Shown: one piece after another, positions 21,621 through 34,447 of the stretch
How the letters are laid out: every line of letters starts with the position of its first letter
Numbering within the stretch: position 1 is the first letter of the stretch
DNA from: Dichotomocladium elegans
Lineage: Eukaryota; Mucoromycota; Mucoromycetes; Mucorales; Lichtheimiaceae
DNA length: 64,000 nucleotides
NCBI GenBank assembly: GCA_025716815.1
Contig: JAIXMN010000010.1
Location: 1 to 64,000, forward strand
Reading direction: 5' to 3'
The notes under the pieces: generated by a model
The model's database searches: none
The model's input: the letters and a program-made list of their open reading frames with translations, nothing else
Told to the model about the DNA's origin: nothing
Made by a program: the position numbers and the translations under genes

Positions 21621-22303
21621 TCAGGGCGTTGGATACTTTTCCAGCTCTTCGAGAATGTCCCACATATAGGCTCGGTGTATGTCGAGTATGGTTGGCGGGC
21701 AAGGTTTGTAGAGTATGTTGGTAACAAAGGAGGCCGAGTCCGGCTCTCGGGTGTCAACGCTCAAGTCGGCTATGGAGGTCGAGCCATGCCTTTGTGATAC
21801 CACGGGGGCTGGCTCATCGAGGGCAGAATGAGGTTTTCCTCCAGGCAACCAACCAAGTCGCCGGCGGATGAACCGGCTGCGTTCCGCTTGTGTCATTGGA
21901 AGCCATAATGCTGGGATTACGCCTGGACATTGGCGGCATCGCCTTAACAAGATATCATTGCGGCAATTGCAGTATCCTGAAACATGTCAGCCTCGTACAG
22001 GCGAATCTCTTTAATGAGGGCGTCCTCTTTGGGGGAATAGTTATGCGTATCTAGAGCTTTTTTTCCTGGACTTGAGCGTACGCCATGAGCCACCGGGTGT
22101 ATGTCGAATTCCTGGAAGTACGAATCGGGAAGTGATGTGGCGCACGAGCTTTGGAACAAAGCGTTCCAATGGACCACATCGTGACTTGTGCTACTGCGCT
22201 TCAGGATTATTTTAAGATCATATCGGCGGATCAGATGGTCAAGGTCGATTTTACGATTAAGGTCCTCTCCGAGCCAATTCCAGATGAACTTTTTGATGCC
22301 CAC
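21621..22303 (-). mobile_element. Second LINE fragment, C-terminal region
   Basis: Two minus-strand open segments that meet with a frameshift near 21945. The upstream one (21944-22303) ends KEDALIKEIRLYEADMFQDT; the downstream one (21621-21950) has CRQCPGVIPALWLPMTQAER, SRFIRRRLGWLPGG, and ends ILDIHRAYMWDILEELEK. This CRxCPG...RSR..RxRxGWLPG pattern is what I recall at the C-terminal end of RNase-H-bearing LINEs of Mucorales; it differs from the zinc-ribbon tail of the first relic, so two LINE types are represented. Neither RT nor RNase H catalytic motifs are seen, so this is a short relic. Confidence 0.55.
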
Positions 22304-24330
22304 GATGCTTTTCGGATTAGCAAAATAAACACTTCATACTTTGGGCTGAGAGCTTCAAGCGATGCTGATGTTTGGACTCGAAGAATAAAACGTTATTATC
22401 TTCGTATTTATATTTGAGATGAGAAATAACAGATATTTCTTCCTGAAAATAAAATATTCCTCTTATATTATAATTCTATTAGAACGGTGATGGAAGCATC
22501 CTTTTTCATTGTCCTCTTTTAACACCAGTGAGGAGCACCGTAGAGAGGAAGCACCTTTGATAGGTGCGAATGTCCTGACACGCAAGCGGATATGAAATAT
22601 CGGGTTCCTGAAGTCAATGTATCAAATTCATTATCGTATCAGTTTCCGAATATTGGCGCTTAGTGATGTAAAACCGGCTAAGTTCTCTAGCACGGAACAA
22701 TGTTCATTACCTGAATAAGATTCAAGCACAACTTTTTGCCAATTGTCAATTGCATTATAGATGTGTCATTGCCCAGTGCAGCAATTACCAAAGTTATTAT
22801 AGGAGTCAAAAGTGATGGCAGTGCTCGTTAAAGAGCAAGATAAACATTCAAGGTTTTTATATCAGCAAAGATATACACATTATCATGTGTTTGTGCCAAA
22901 GGGTTTCATTGTTTGCGAATATTGCAGACAGTCTAGTTGACTCTATATTCACACGTGGTTGCTTGTACAACAAACTCAATTTGTCTTCTTCAGCTCTGAA
23001 AAATTTACAGTAAAGATGTCCCCTTTGCACTGTCGTTGTTGTTGCTGGTGTTGAACATGTATTCGTGCCACTCGATGTAACAAAATACTTGGCGTTGAAT
23101 TCATCAACAAAACTCCAAAATACAACTCCTTGTAAAGGAAGAGAATCCGATTCCAGGAGGTAAATTCAATGATGCAGCCCCAAGGGTTGGTGTCAAGAGA
23201 GGTTCAGCTGGTCAAATGCGCAGCCTACTGGCTCGGGAACAGATGAAATAGACTCAGAAGGGTCTGGTTCGAGTGGCCGATGTTCTTCAAAAAGACTCTC
23301 GATGCACAAAAACTCGGCTGAATGGTTATTTTTAGGTTTGCAAAGATTGTATTGACAGTCTTAAACGTAAAAAATGAAATTGAGCTGCCCGAACTTTACG
23401 TCAACGCTATATCGTATTCAGTTTCTTGTTTGTAGACTACTAGAAAATACAAACTTCATATGAAAAGAGTCCTGCATCATGCTCCGTAACAGGAATGTAT
23501 ATCCCCTCCCCTCTTCACACCTGCGGTACTCAGGCATTTCCTCGCTGGGCAAGTCCTCCCGGTCAAGGTACTCCCAGGTACACAGGCGTTCGTGGAAGCG
23601 ACCCCTCAGTCTTCCGCCAGCTGAACCCACGAGCTAAGAAAGACCTCCAAAGGAAAGCTATTCGGGGGAGGGGGGCGGTACCCGTACGTGATTCTGAAAG
23701 GATAAGTGGAAGCACCCACTAACTGTACAGCAATAGCACGTCCCTTCCCATCTCTGCACACCCACACACCGAATCAGCCTTTGCTTCAATGCATGACCTG
23801 CAGGAGAGTTATGATGTGAAGACGTCAGGCAACCTGGCTTCCGCACTATTGCTGTAGCGTTTTGTGTATTTCAAGCCAAAGATACATAGGGGAGGGCGGA
23901 AAGCAAACAGCCAAAAAGCCAATATGTTAGCTGCTCAAAGAATATATTGTACCAGTTAGATATGGTGTAGTGCTTGGACAAAACCTCGGTCCCAAAGAAA
24001 ACAAGCCCACCTCCGCAGATTACGTAGCCACACGCACACTGGATGAAGCTCAGATACGATATCTACTGTACCCAAACCATGACTGCCGTGATAGCACGAT
24101 CCTAAGACATTGAGGCAAAACGCCAAAGTGTGTGCGGTGCCTAGGGCAAGTTAGGAAAGCTACTCATCGGCACTCGGGGATGGGGTTATCCATGTAGAAT
24201 GTTGCAGAAAAATACACAAAAAGTATAGGAATATAAGAACAGCTGAATTCTTCGTTTTGTCTGCCTTTCATTGCGATACACGATGATTGTAACAATTAAA
24301 TAAGGGAACAGGAAGATCGCAAACCGCTAT
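22304..24330. other. Gene-free region downstream of VPS8
   Basis: About 2 kb, AT-rich at the left, with no open frame that carries a recognisable motif. Several short frames around 23.4-23.8 kb overlap on both strands and look random. Probably includes the VPS8 3' UTR and terminator near 24.2-24.33 kb. Confidence 0.35.
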
Positions 24331-27300
24331 TTACGTCGCCCTCTCTTTCCCCTTGTCCTGCTTGATAGACCGCGCCACACTACCTGCACTTGTGCTGCTG
24401 CCGCTGCTATTACTACTGCTGCTAACACTTGAAGCAATACTACAGTTGCTGGCGGCATTGATATCCTTCTGCTGTTGCTTCTGTTCCTGTTCCCGCTCGG
24501 GTTCTTGCCTCTGGGCGCCATGTTGACAGGTGATACATCGCCATTGATCTTCGCCTTCAATAGTAGAATTTCGCGATAGCTCAGCACCTAAACATCGTCG
24601 ATGATATACATGGCCACAACGGAAGACGATGACATCCTTGCCGCCTTGATGTTGGGGCCCTTCGGAACCGTCCTTTTCTTGAACTTCTTTGGTTGAATTT
24701 ATGACATTTTCTTGCGGCTTATCTGCCCCGTCTTTCGGGGGCAATGGCGGCTTTTCTTCGTCATCATCAAGGTTCCAAGCAAGCGGCTGATGCATAAGTG
24801 TCAAATCGAGTACGTTCTGGCCACATATTTCACAGCCACCACGCCTCGGACGCCATCCTCGTCCCTTGCCTCTGACCATCTCGTTCAACCCGTTGAAGAG
24901 ATCACGGTCAAATAGCCGGTTTGTCATCTGGAGCAATTTGCCCTCATACTTATATGTATCTAATATGCTCCGGAATATATCTCGAAAGTCGGCAAAGGTG
25001 CTTGCGCAGCGTGCTTGGGACTCTATCAGGCCTGTCAACAGATGGGACAATGTACCCTTCTTCTGAGGTGACGTAGACTGGAGAAGGTGTGTGAGGATTG
25101 ATTGAACAAAGGACTTGAAAGAGGAGGCGATATGATAGTGGAGGCCTTGTGGAATCACGGAAGCGCGCAGCGCATTGTGCATCTCGATTGATGATTCAAC
25201 GTATGAGTCAAGTAGTTTGAACCATAGGGACTCGAGTTGGGTGTACTGATCTTCGCCAATAGACCGACTGCAGTTTTCACACAGCCGAGTGCTAACACGC
25301 AACACTCCACTCAAACCAATCAAACAGCTCGATACTGCCGCTTGTTCCTCAAACGTCCACGTCTTGTCATCGTGATCGTGCTCGCGCACAATCCGTAGGA
25401 TATCAACCATCTTCCCTTTCGCTACGCTCAGCATCTTATCCAACGCAGCTTGAGTCTCGCCCTGCTTTTCCATGATCCATACCACCGCGTCAGTCACGCC
25501 ATAGGTATCGCAGCTCTTGAGTACATGTTCAAGATCAAGGTTGCTGTCAAACTTGGTATTGAGATAGTCATACACTCCCGAGGGGTCAAAGCGGCACATC
25601 AAGTCAATGTATCTCTCTTGTAGCTCGTGGCGCACTTGGGGTATAGCTGGTGCGGTAAAAACATGGTCTTTGCGACTGTCCCTCTCCTCATCCGATGGCT
25701 CCAGAAGTCCACGGAGATATAAGAACACCCGCTTATCTACCATGTCATGGGAATCATCGTCGTCGTCAAACTCTTGCTTTTCTTCAAGCCGTCGGATCGC
25801 CTCGTCATGTCTGCCGTCGAAAAATGTCTCCACGACCTGCGCACACTTTCGGCCATCAATCTCGACAAACTGCGATATGCGGATCATGAACACGCTCTTG
25901 ACTTCTTCACGTTTCTTCCCCGTTAACTCGGACCTTTCGTCGAGTAGCCGAAACACGCAGTCATACACCTTGTCCTGACGATCATCATCATTGAGATTGG
26001 CCTCGAGCAGCTTACCGAACTTCTTCTCTCGTCGATAGACATCTTCAAGCACTTGCCAGAATTTGGCGTCTTCATAGTAAAGAACCATTTGATCAGGATC
26101 CTTGGGTTTGTACACGCTGAGGAGGCACTGCACTGCTGACTGACGTTCATGTCGAGTGTCCGGATCGTTGGCCTCGGCTAGTCGGATTAAAATATTGTGG
26201 AGTGTCGTAACCGGCAAGAAGATGAAGGTGGTATACTTGTGCAGATTGGATGCAATGAACATGTATAATTCGATGAGGCTGTCGTAATCCTCGTTCGGCA
26301 CAAAGGTAGATACAGACGGGGTGTAATTGGTATTGGACATAACTGTGGACGTCGATATAGATTGTTTAGGTCGCGGCGGCGGAAGCGTGAACCCCCCACC
26401 CGATAATCCGCTCCCCAAGACATCCAAGAGGGTATTGACGATGATTTGCCGTGAGATGACTTTTGCTTGCATATCTTCTTCCACGACAGTCGATGTCAGA
26501 ATATCCTCACCGCCATTTAGCCAAGGATCTTCGAAAGCAATTTCGAGAGCATCCAGGAACTTTCTGGTGTTGAATCGAAGCAATAGCCGAAGGTACGGAT
26601 ACGTTGGTTCAGATACATGCTCTTCATCGTCCACCGTCAAAATGAGTTTGCCCCCAACCCGGGGCCAGACAGCACACCGTCCGGAGAATACGAATGAATA
26701 TACAGCCGTTCTAGCCTCATTGGCCTTGGAGCTTGACATTGGCCCACCGTCAGGGAATGTTCGTCCTCGCAGTACGAACTTGAAGTAGTCAAATAGCTTT
26801 TCCGCATTTTTCCTTAGAGAATTATCCATAGCAGAATCAATTGCTCTGCTGCTTCCGGTGCTATCCACCCGCGCCCGCTCTTCGGGACGGTAATTGAAAT
26901 CCGGAACCACGATCCGTGTGCTCTCGTCCTTGAGTACTGTGCGGATCACCTTAAGCATCTCCACTACGGGGCTTACATAATCGTCCATGCTGCGGTTCCA
27001 GACATACATCATAGCTTCATATAACCCTTTTCTATGGCAAACGCTGACAATTTGATCAATATCCAGGGACTGCGGGTTCACATTCCAGATGACTTTTTCC
27101 AGCTGAGCCAGAAAGTTTTTTTCAGTGTAGTGCTGGACAAGGTCCTTCATTACCGCCGGGGGTACGTCGTACACCTTGCCTTCGATAATATGCGGAACCA
27201 GGACCTCCAAAAACACACCGCGAACATTGTTTTCTGCAAATCGCTCGTACGCAGTATTGAACAAGTAATCGGTGCTGTTCATAGACAGACATGCCTTGAT

Positions 27301-30300
27301 ACAACCGTTGGCTAGATCATGAAACAGCACTGTTCCGTTCCCAGCAATATCGTCCACCATACCATCGTATGTTCTGGTGGAGGAGAATGTGTAATTCAGT
27401 GATGCGTCTAGAAGCTCGCGCAAGCGATCGCCGACGAGTTGTTTACGGGATTTCTCATCCTCGGGAAGTCCAATTACTGTCTGTGTGTAGTTTCCATTGT
27501 AGAACATCGTAGCAAGCTCAATTCCTTCCAGGAAATCTCCAGCACGAACAAGGGCAATGATCCGGTCTGCCCAGGAGAGCAGTGTCCCGATATAGAGTCG
27601 ATTCAATCCCTGTTATACCTTAGTATTGGCCGTAAAGTAACCAAAGAACAGACTTACCAGTAAAAACAGTTTACCCTTATAAGTACGTAGCGAGTGGTAA
27701 TACGCCATCTCCACTGTTTTCAAGGTCGTTTTCGATCCTCTGATGTTGATACCATTGTGGTGTTGCATAACCGAGTTATGGGCTTCAGTGACAAGCTCTT
27801 TAAGCGGAGTATTATAGCGATCATGATATACGAGCTCCTTATTTCGGATACTGACCCGTTCGGTCTCAACCATATTTTTCGGATCAAAAAGTATCATCTC
27901 TTCGTTGGGAGTAACAAGGACAAGAATCTTTAAAAAGAATCTATGAGACGAGTTGTTTGCATTCTGTTATATTCTTCTAACACTCTTACCTGTCGGTTGA
28001 TCCACTGCATGCCGACAATGGCATCTCGGCACTTCCATTCGCCGTATTTGATGTACTCTAATTTGCTACCACGTTTACTCTTGCTTCCGGCGGAGCTTCG
28101 CGAATTACGAGTACCGAGGATTGGCTTTTCAGCATTTTCGATGCCGACACGAAGAATAAAGAGATGATTTCCCCAGGAAAATGCGAGTATTGGGTCTGTA
28201 GACGGAATGCCTTTTGCATTTCTATCTAGAATCACGGGCAAATGAGAAATAAAGATAACCACCTTCTTCATGCGGAATCTCTTCATTTTACCTTTAAGCC
28301 CATTTTTCTCACTTCCGGTATCGGATTTTATCACTGGTAGCCATGCCATACATCCTGCGAGGCTTTCTATGTGGGCTTTCCCGTCCACCTGGTTATTATC
28401 TCCATGCTCCTGCTGCCCATCTTCCTGGATAGATGGCGGGGCCTCGGACGCATCTTCATTGCTGGCTGCCGTTTCTGCTGTTGCCACTGACTCTCTTGCT
28501 ATGGTCGCGCCTGTAACCGCAGTATTGAGAGATTTAGGTTTCAGAAATTTATATTGAGTCTGAGGCGTCGGTTTAAGCCCTACAATAATCATCTGGTTGT
28601 TAAAAAGGTAATAGTTTAGTCTTTGTGCACACATTGATCAACATAAATATATGATCCTACATGCCTTATAAGGTGTTAAGAGAGCTACTAGTCCAAAACT
28701 CTCAGCAGGATGAGCCATTTGGCCAAGCGGCAACGCCTGCATGGCAAACACTGTACTTGAGCGTCTGGGTTTGACAGGGAAGAGAAGACCGTTTCCAGCG
28801 GTGGAAGTAATTGTGGGATAGTTCTGTATTATCCCACTGTCGGGGAGCGAGGAAGGGAGCGAAAGATTTTGGTAACGGCCCAATATACGAGTGGTATCAA
28901 CGGCGTTCACCATCATCACCTTATACAGGACATGATAGAATGCCATGCCATGATCGTCGCCTGAAACGATTTCAGACTTTTTGACACCCACAAATCCAAC
29001 ATGCAGAATTGCGGCACCTTTCACGTGACCCTCCTTATGAGGCACTTGCTGCTGTTGCTGGTAATTAGGTGAAGTTGATGATTTCGCTTCTTTGTTTAAA
29101 GACATGATAGGCTCGATGACCCGAACGGGCTGACTCGGCTTGTTGATATCCCAGACAACAATATAACCTTGGCTATGTCCGCAGACAATGGTTGCATGGT
29201 CAGCTGATATGGATAGGGAAGTGACCGAGCCAAGTTCAATGGCTGTGAAAGTATATCGTCAGGAAAGAGCAGCAGCCCGCTATCATTAATATATTATACG
29301 TACCACGAGCGCTATCGCCTAAGATACACTTAAGATCCTGTGAGTAGTCGTACACGAAGACTAGGCTTCTTGTTGTTCCAACAGCAATCACTCCGCTGAC
29401 CTATGAGTCAACCCATTCATTATATCAGATTCACAAAGCATGAATCGCAAATTCGCTATATCTTACAGCAAGCACAGACGCTAACCCATGTTGCCTACGC
29501 AAATCTTCGGAATACAGTTGATCAGATATCTTCTTCAAGGGAGTCCACCTGAACGCCTCCCACGGCTCTAATTCGTCCCCGAATAGCGCTGATACAGATG
29601 GAGACTGATCAGAGAGAGTGCCGATCTCAGAGGAAGAGTGAGAATTATAAGATGGAGACTCGAGGCGAGCACGTAGCAAGGATCCATTATTGGTTCTTGC
29701 TTGGAAATCAGTCGACGACTGCAACGCTGGATTAGATCCAATTCTTCGGGGTGCTTTCGGTGACGCACTGCGAGGCGTCGATGAAAATGTAGTTGGGGAC
29801 ATCTGTATTCCGGGTGACGCTCGCGATAAATCCGACGAGGAATCCTACAAATCAATTCAATATGCTACGCATGGCAAGGTACATACTGGTTCTACTTACA
29901 AAGTGAGAGAGACTTGATTCGGTGTCATATACAATGCTATCCTCGAGGTAATGCTCCTCATCCATATCTGAGTCATCCGACTCATTAAGGATACTCTCCA
30001 GGCTTAGATAATGTGCTAAAGTTGCATACTGTCAGAACGCAAATGGCGAACCTCCGTTCTTTCATTCTGCCGTTAATTTACCTCGTTTTACAAACTCTTC
30101 ATATAAACCAATCTCCTTGTTTAGGGCGTCCAGAAGATTGTTCACCTTCGATTTCTTTTTTTGTCCAATACTGTAAGAAGAGTTGCCGGTTGATTTCACA
30201 AGCGCGCCGCCGTGAAGATGGATATTAAGTTCATCCTGGATCTTGTACATGTCGTCGAGACGCGATTGGATAATTGAGTCGGCCACAGTTGGTAAGTCTA

Positions 30301-30986
30301 GCTCGGGAATACGTAGGGCGTTGAATCTTTGTTCAAGGACTGTGAGTGGCTGCACGCCGTTTACAAGGCGAGTGTGATATGGTATAGCGTCAAGGACCTT
30401 GGAAAGCGGATCGTGTTGGACGCGAAAAAAGGGAGGCTTTGTTACGAGTTGTTGATGCGGAAAGCCGGATTGAAGTGGTGTATTTGGGCTTTTTTTGGTA
30501 AGAGAGAAATAGTTAGGAAACAACTTATATATTATACTGCTTTGGTTATCATTGTTTCTCTGCATTATTCAACATCAAGCCCATTCACCCAGATCTTTGA
30601 AAAGGTTAATTTACGTTTACTTACTTAGAATAGTCGCCTTTGATACTTGCATTCGAACTAAACGAGTGGGATCGGCGATGATTCAGATAAGATTTCAGAT
30701 CCGCGAGATACTTGTCACCAAGGGAGCGATCTTCTAAGGCTGCTCGTAGCTCGTCCGGCAAATCTGCCGTTGCTGCATTCAAGTCAATGTCGATATTGTT
30801 AAATAATTCTCCATCATCCTCTGAACTGTTGTCTTCAAGCATTTCCTTGAGCAGTTCATCATAATTATCGCGAAATTTGGCGCTGGTTATGCTGACACTT
30901 CGCTCCATCGGCGGAGCACCACTCTGCTCAAAAGTGTCGACCGTTAAATGATTATTTAATTTTCTTCTCTCTGGCCTCGCATCCAT
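24331..30986 (-). CDS. VPS8: Vps8, CORVET tethering complex subunit
   Basis: Nine exons (30625-30986, 30082-30488, 29900-30015, 29467-29844, 29304-29400, 28665-29242, 27990-28592, 27658-27927, 24331-27609) keep frame throughout and give about 2029 residues. The propeller region holds VSGVIAVGTTRSLVFVYDY, SADHATIVCGHSQGYIVVWD and GLVALLTPYK+MIIVGLKP, typical of Vps8. The large last exon has the alpha-solenoid (SWADRIIALVRAGDFLEGIE) and a C-terminal RING-H2 (CEICG, FRCGHVYHRRC, WRCITC). Vps8 with Vps3 makes the Rab5-specific end of CORVET, tethering early endosomes. The protein is much longer than yeast Vps8 (about 1270) because of disordered, Ser-rich stretches in the first 500 residues and a Ser/Gln-rich tail after the RING. 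The intron at 28593-28664 seems to start with GC (AAG|GCATGT). Confidence 0.93.
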
Positions 30987-32643
30987 GGATTGGTTTCCTT
31001 TCTAGTAAGGTGCAATAGGGTACAGGGAAAGGCTGGCGAATGGTCCGTTTAAAGGAGGATCTACGAGTAATAACATTCAATACAGGCAAAAGAGTGCGAG
31101 TAATAAGCCTTATTGTCCATTACGTACAAGCACGAGAGAATTCCGACTAGCAAGTGACGGATAGGAAATGTCGAGTGAAAACGAGAATAAATAAGCTGGA
31201 AAGCGAAGGTAACTGGGCCGAGAGAAGGGAAGACACCACAGAGCTAAAAGAGCGTGGTGCAGGACGCTGCGATCCCTATTGGAACTGCGAACCTGGATCA
31301 CATGGCAGTAAGTAGAGAGAGCCCCGCTCAGATTTGTTGTTTGCCGGGATATGAAAATAGCTTGGCGATTGGAGTAAGCGGATGAAGTGGATACGCGTAT
31401 CCATTAATAAAATGGGCTTTTTGGCTGATTCAATCACTCAAATGAACCACAAGTAGTACTCATTCTAGTGTCTTGCGATTGTGCTTGCTTGCTGCCAACC
31501 GCTGATGGCTATGCCATAGTTATCCTGACATAACAAATGCAGCAACAACACGTTTAACAACGATCGCTGTGCCTGAATGACCCAAATATCAACACTTGGA
31601 GGTGTAGCTTTCACGGCAATGATGATATATATCACTGTAGTAGCCTTGCATTCCATAACAGTCGTGTATAGTTATGTTTATCAGCGCACACGCAAACATC
31701 CAGGTTTATCACACTCATAAATTGCCTCCGTTGAAATCCAAATACTATACACTGCGTGATATCCGTCATTTCAGCCTGTACCTTCTATCTTTTTTAATCA
31801 CAGGCTACTCCTGCTTTTCGTTCTCTATCTGCTCTGTAGAGGCATCAAACCACTCCATAAGGCGCTTGGGTTTTTTCTTTTATATTATCGGAATCACCTC
31901 GAATGACACAACCCTTCAGGGAGCCGTAGCGCTTTGTGGGGAATGAACATCGCCTCTGCGTTTGTAGCAGATGTCGCCAATGAGGATGATGGCTGGCCAC
32001 TGTTATGTCGGTCTCATCACCGCCAACCAAGAACTACTATTCGCAGCGAACGTAACGTCGAGAAACCCGTACACCTGCTCGCTCTTGAGCTTATTGTCGA
32101 CCACTTGCTGTTGAACCGCTGGTGGTGCCTGCTTTGAAAACTGACTTTATGAACGGTTTGAACCCAGCAAGAATCGTGAGTGCAGCGTCGTGCTCAAGCT
32201 ATTCTGGACAACTCTATAGCAGGTCTCTTGGAGTTGGTGGAAAATCTCCTTTCCACCCCGAACCAAACATAACCTTATTTCCATGGTGTCTAATGCTCGG
32301 CCATATAGCAAAAAGTCAGCAACGGTGACAAAAGACGCGAGGATCACGCTTGGATTAGGTAAACCCCCCAGTCGCCCATTCTTTTGGTTTGCATGCAAGT
32401 CTCGGTGAATTTTGGTTGAGCTTCCTGTCGAAACTGGTTTAACCGTGAATCGCGCAGGAGAATCCCAAATGATTTCATGACCGAGGGTGTATTGGTTACT
32501 TTGGTGCTTCGCGCTCCATGCTTCTCGTTGCTCGTTCAAATTCTTGAAATTCTCTCCCTCCTCCCTCTTCTCTCCCCAAGATTTAAGCGTGACTCCCAGC
32601 ACTCATAGTTCTGAGTCCTGTTGGGAATGGTATTTCCTCCTGG
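30987..32643. other. Intergenic between VPS8 and MFS gene
   Basis: No supported gene. An open frame at 32147-32602 (minus, 151 codons) runs up to the 3' end of the transporter but shows no motif I know. Part of it (31672-31765) is similar to a stretch at 58973-59075 (see findings). Confidence 0.35.
31672..31765 (+). repeat. Diverged dispersed repeat, copy 1
   Basis: Shares with 58973-59075 the blocks CGCACACGCAAAC, a (T/C)ACTCATAAAT-like block, CAAATACTAT(A/G)CACTG and a terminal GATATCC/GGTATCC, in the same order and at similar spacing. Nature unknown; no coding potential. Confidence 0.5.
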
Positions 32644-34447
32644 CTATGCTGCTTCCTTTTCCATACGCTTCTTTCGCCATCGAGGGCCAACCTTGATAAG
32701 GAGGATAGGCGAAATGGCAGAGACGATGAGTACAAAGCCGATTGCAGAAAACATCCAACCGTATCCAATGGCGCGCATCCCAGGATCAAATGCTGCGATG
32801 GCTGCCGCACTAAATAGTATTTGTCGTAGTAAAAGTATAAATACACTGTCCACATAGCTTTCTTGCCCTTGCCCCAGACGCTGTACCTAAACATAGATCG
32901 AACAAGGACGTTACTGGCAGCAATAGAGGAAGGGCATTTCGGGAAAAGATCGGACATTAAGGTTTCATACACGTTGGTGACGCTGAGTGACACGAATCCC
33001 ACTAAGAAATGAAAAAATAAACCTTATATTAATTCACTGGTTTGCATGCTGAAAGACCCTAGAGTTACCAGCGAATTGGAATAATAATATAATGGCCAAA
33101 TGGACGTGGTATTCCACACACCACCCATATCCCATGGTCACGAGGACAAGAACAGGATAGTGGAAGAAAATCGTCATGATCCTTGTCTTGTGAATGGGGA
33201 AATCGATAGGGATGATGCCCTTTTCCGGGAAGTCACCATAGGATTGAACAGCTTTGCGAAAGGTTCGGTCCAGGATACGGCCGTGAACGAATGCGCCTAG
33301 CATGGTGCCGACACCGTTGGCAATATAGCATAGCCCAGTCTCCATAGCATTTAAATGGTACACTTCTGTAAATACGGTGGGGGCAGATACGATGAAAGAC
33401 TGGGACACTGCAAACTGAATACCCCTGAACACAAGTCCGATAAGCACATCTGGTTGCAGCAGCAGTAGTAAGGGGAGCAAGGGGTTGAGGGATGTTCGCA
33501 ATTTTGCATTGGTGGCGTCCTCCGATGGCTTATTGTTCTCGATACCGCATCGCGGTTTTTCCACCGGATCATTTTGCTCTGAAGGGGGATACCGGGATGC
33601 CCTTGCTCGGCGGATCCATTGGCTAGGGGTAGGGTTTGCATATCCGCTTCCATTTCCAACCAAAGTACGCGATGTCTCGGAAACAAAGAAGGCAGCGATC
33701 AAGAATATTGTGGAACCAACGATAACCAAGAACCAAAAGATCCAGCGCCATGACAGAGTACTGGATAGTAATCCGCCCAGAACAGGGCCAATGATTGGTG
33801 CTATCTGTCCAGAAGCTATCAAGATACCAAAATATCCTCCTCGCCTAGTGTGTATGAATTGTTTAAGTAAGAAAACTTTTTCTTTTTGCTTTTTTCTCGG
33901 AACTTACTCTTGTGGAGAGCTAATATCAGCTATTAGACCAGAAGCTAAGATAGGTACGTCTTTAGTAAGGAATAGCCTTTTTACATGAGACTATCGTACA
34001 TATGATCATAGGACCACTCGCTCCAATTGCCTGGAGCATCCGCATAGTGAGGAGAACAGGATAGTTTGGAGCAAGTGCAATTGCAGTTGAAGTTATGACA
34101 AAGATGAGCAGGCTAAGCAGATAGATGGGACGGCGCCCAAACCTGTCAGACCAGGGTCCTGCAAGCAGCGGCGAAATACCGCCGAAGATCATATAGACTG
34201 TCACAGTTAGATTGGCTTCTTGCGGCGAGATGCCAAGGTCCTTCATGCGAAACATGAAGGTTAGATTAACACATTGATTCATGTCAGTAGGCATATTATC
34301 CAGTAGCTGGTTACGAACCTCTTCGATGGACTTCAGTGCCGGTAAATAGACAAATCCAGACATGAGACCAAGGAGGCATGTCATAATTGCGATGGTGACG
34401 AAAAAGAGCTTTTGTCGACGTGTAAATATTGAATACGCGTAATCCAT
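32644..34447 (-). CDS. MFS transporter, DHA1 drug/H+ antiporter type
   Basis: Five exons (33985-34447, 33908-33944, 33069-33844, 32887-33001, 32644-32809) give 518 residues in frame. After TM1 (TIAIMTCLLGLMSGFVYLPA) come the MFS motif A (GPWSDRFGRRP) between TM2 and TM3 and the antiporter motif C (APIIGPVLGGLL) in TM5. A long charged loop divides the two halves (SETSRTLVG to SLNPLLPLL), as in 12- or 14-helix DHA1 proteins of the Tpo/Qdr/Flr groups. The last helix is AIGYGWMFSAIGFVLIVSAI, and the protein ends WRKKRMEKEAA. Such proteins export drugs, polyamines or other small molecules across the plasma membrane in exchange for protons; the substrate cannot be told. One large lumenal/extracellular loop (about residues 35-75) has an NLT sequon. 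Confidence 0.9.

Noticed and set aside
25607..26788. Several plus-strand frames of 75-150 codons within VPS8
   Set aside because: They are antisense shadows of the large last exon of VPS8, Ser/Arg-rich as expected from it.
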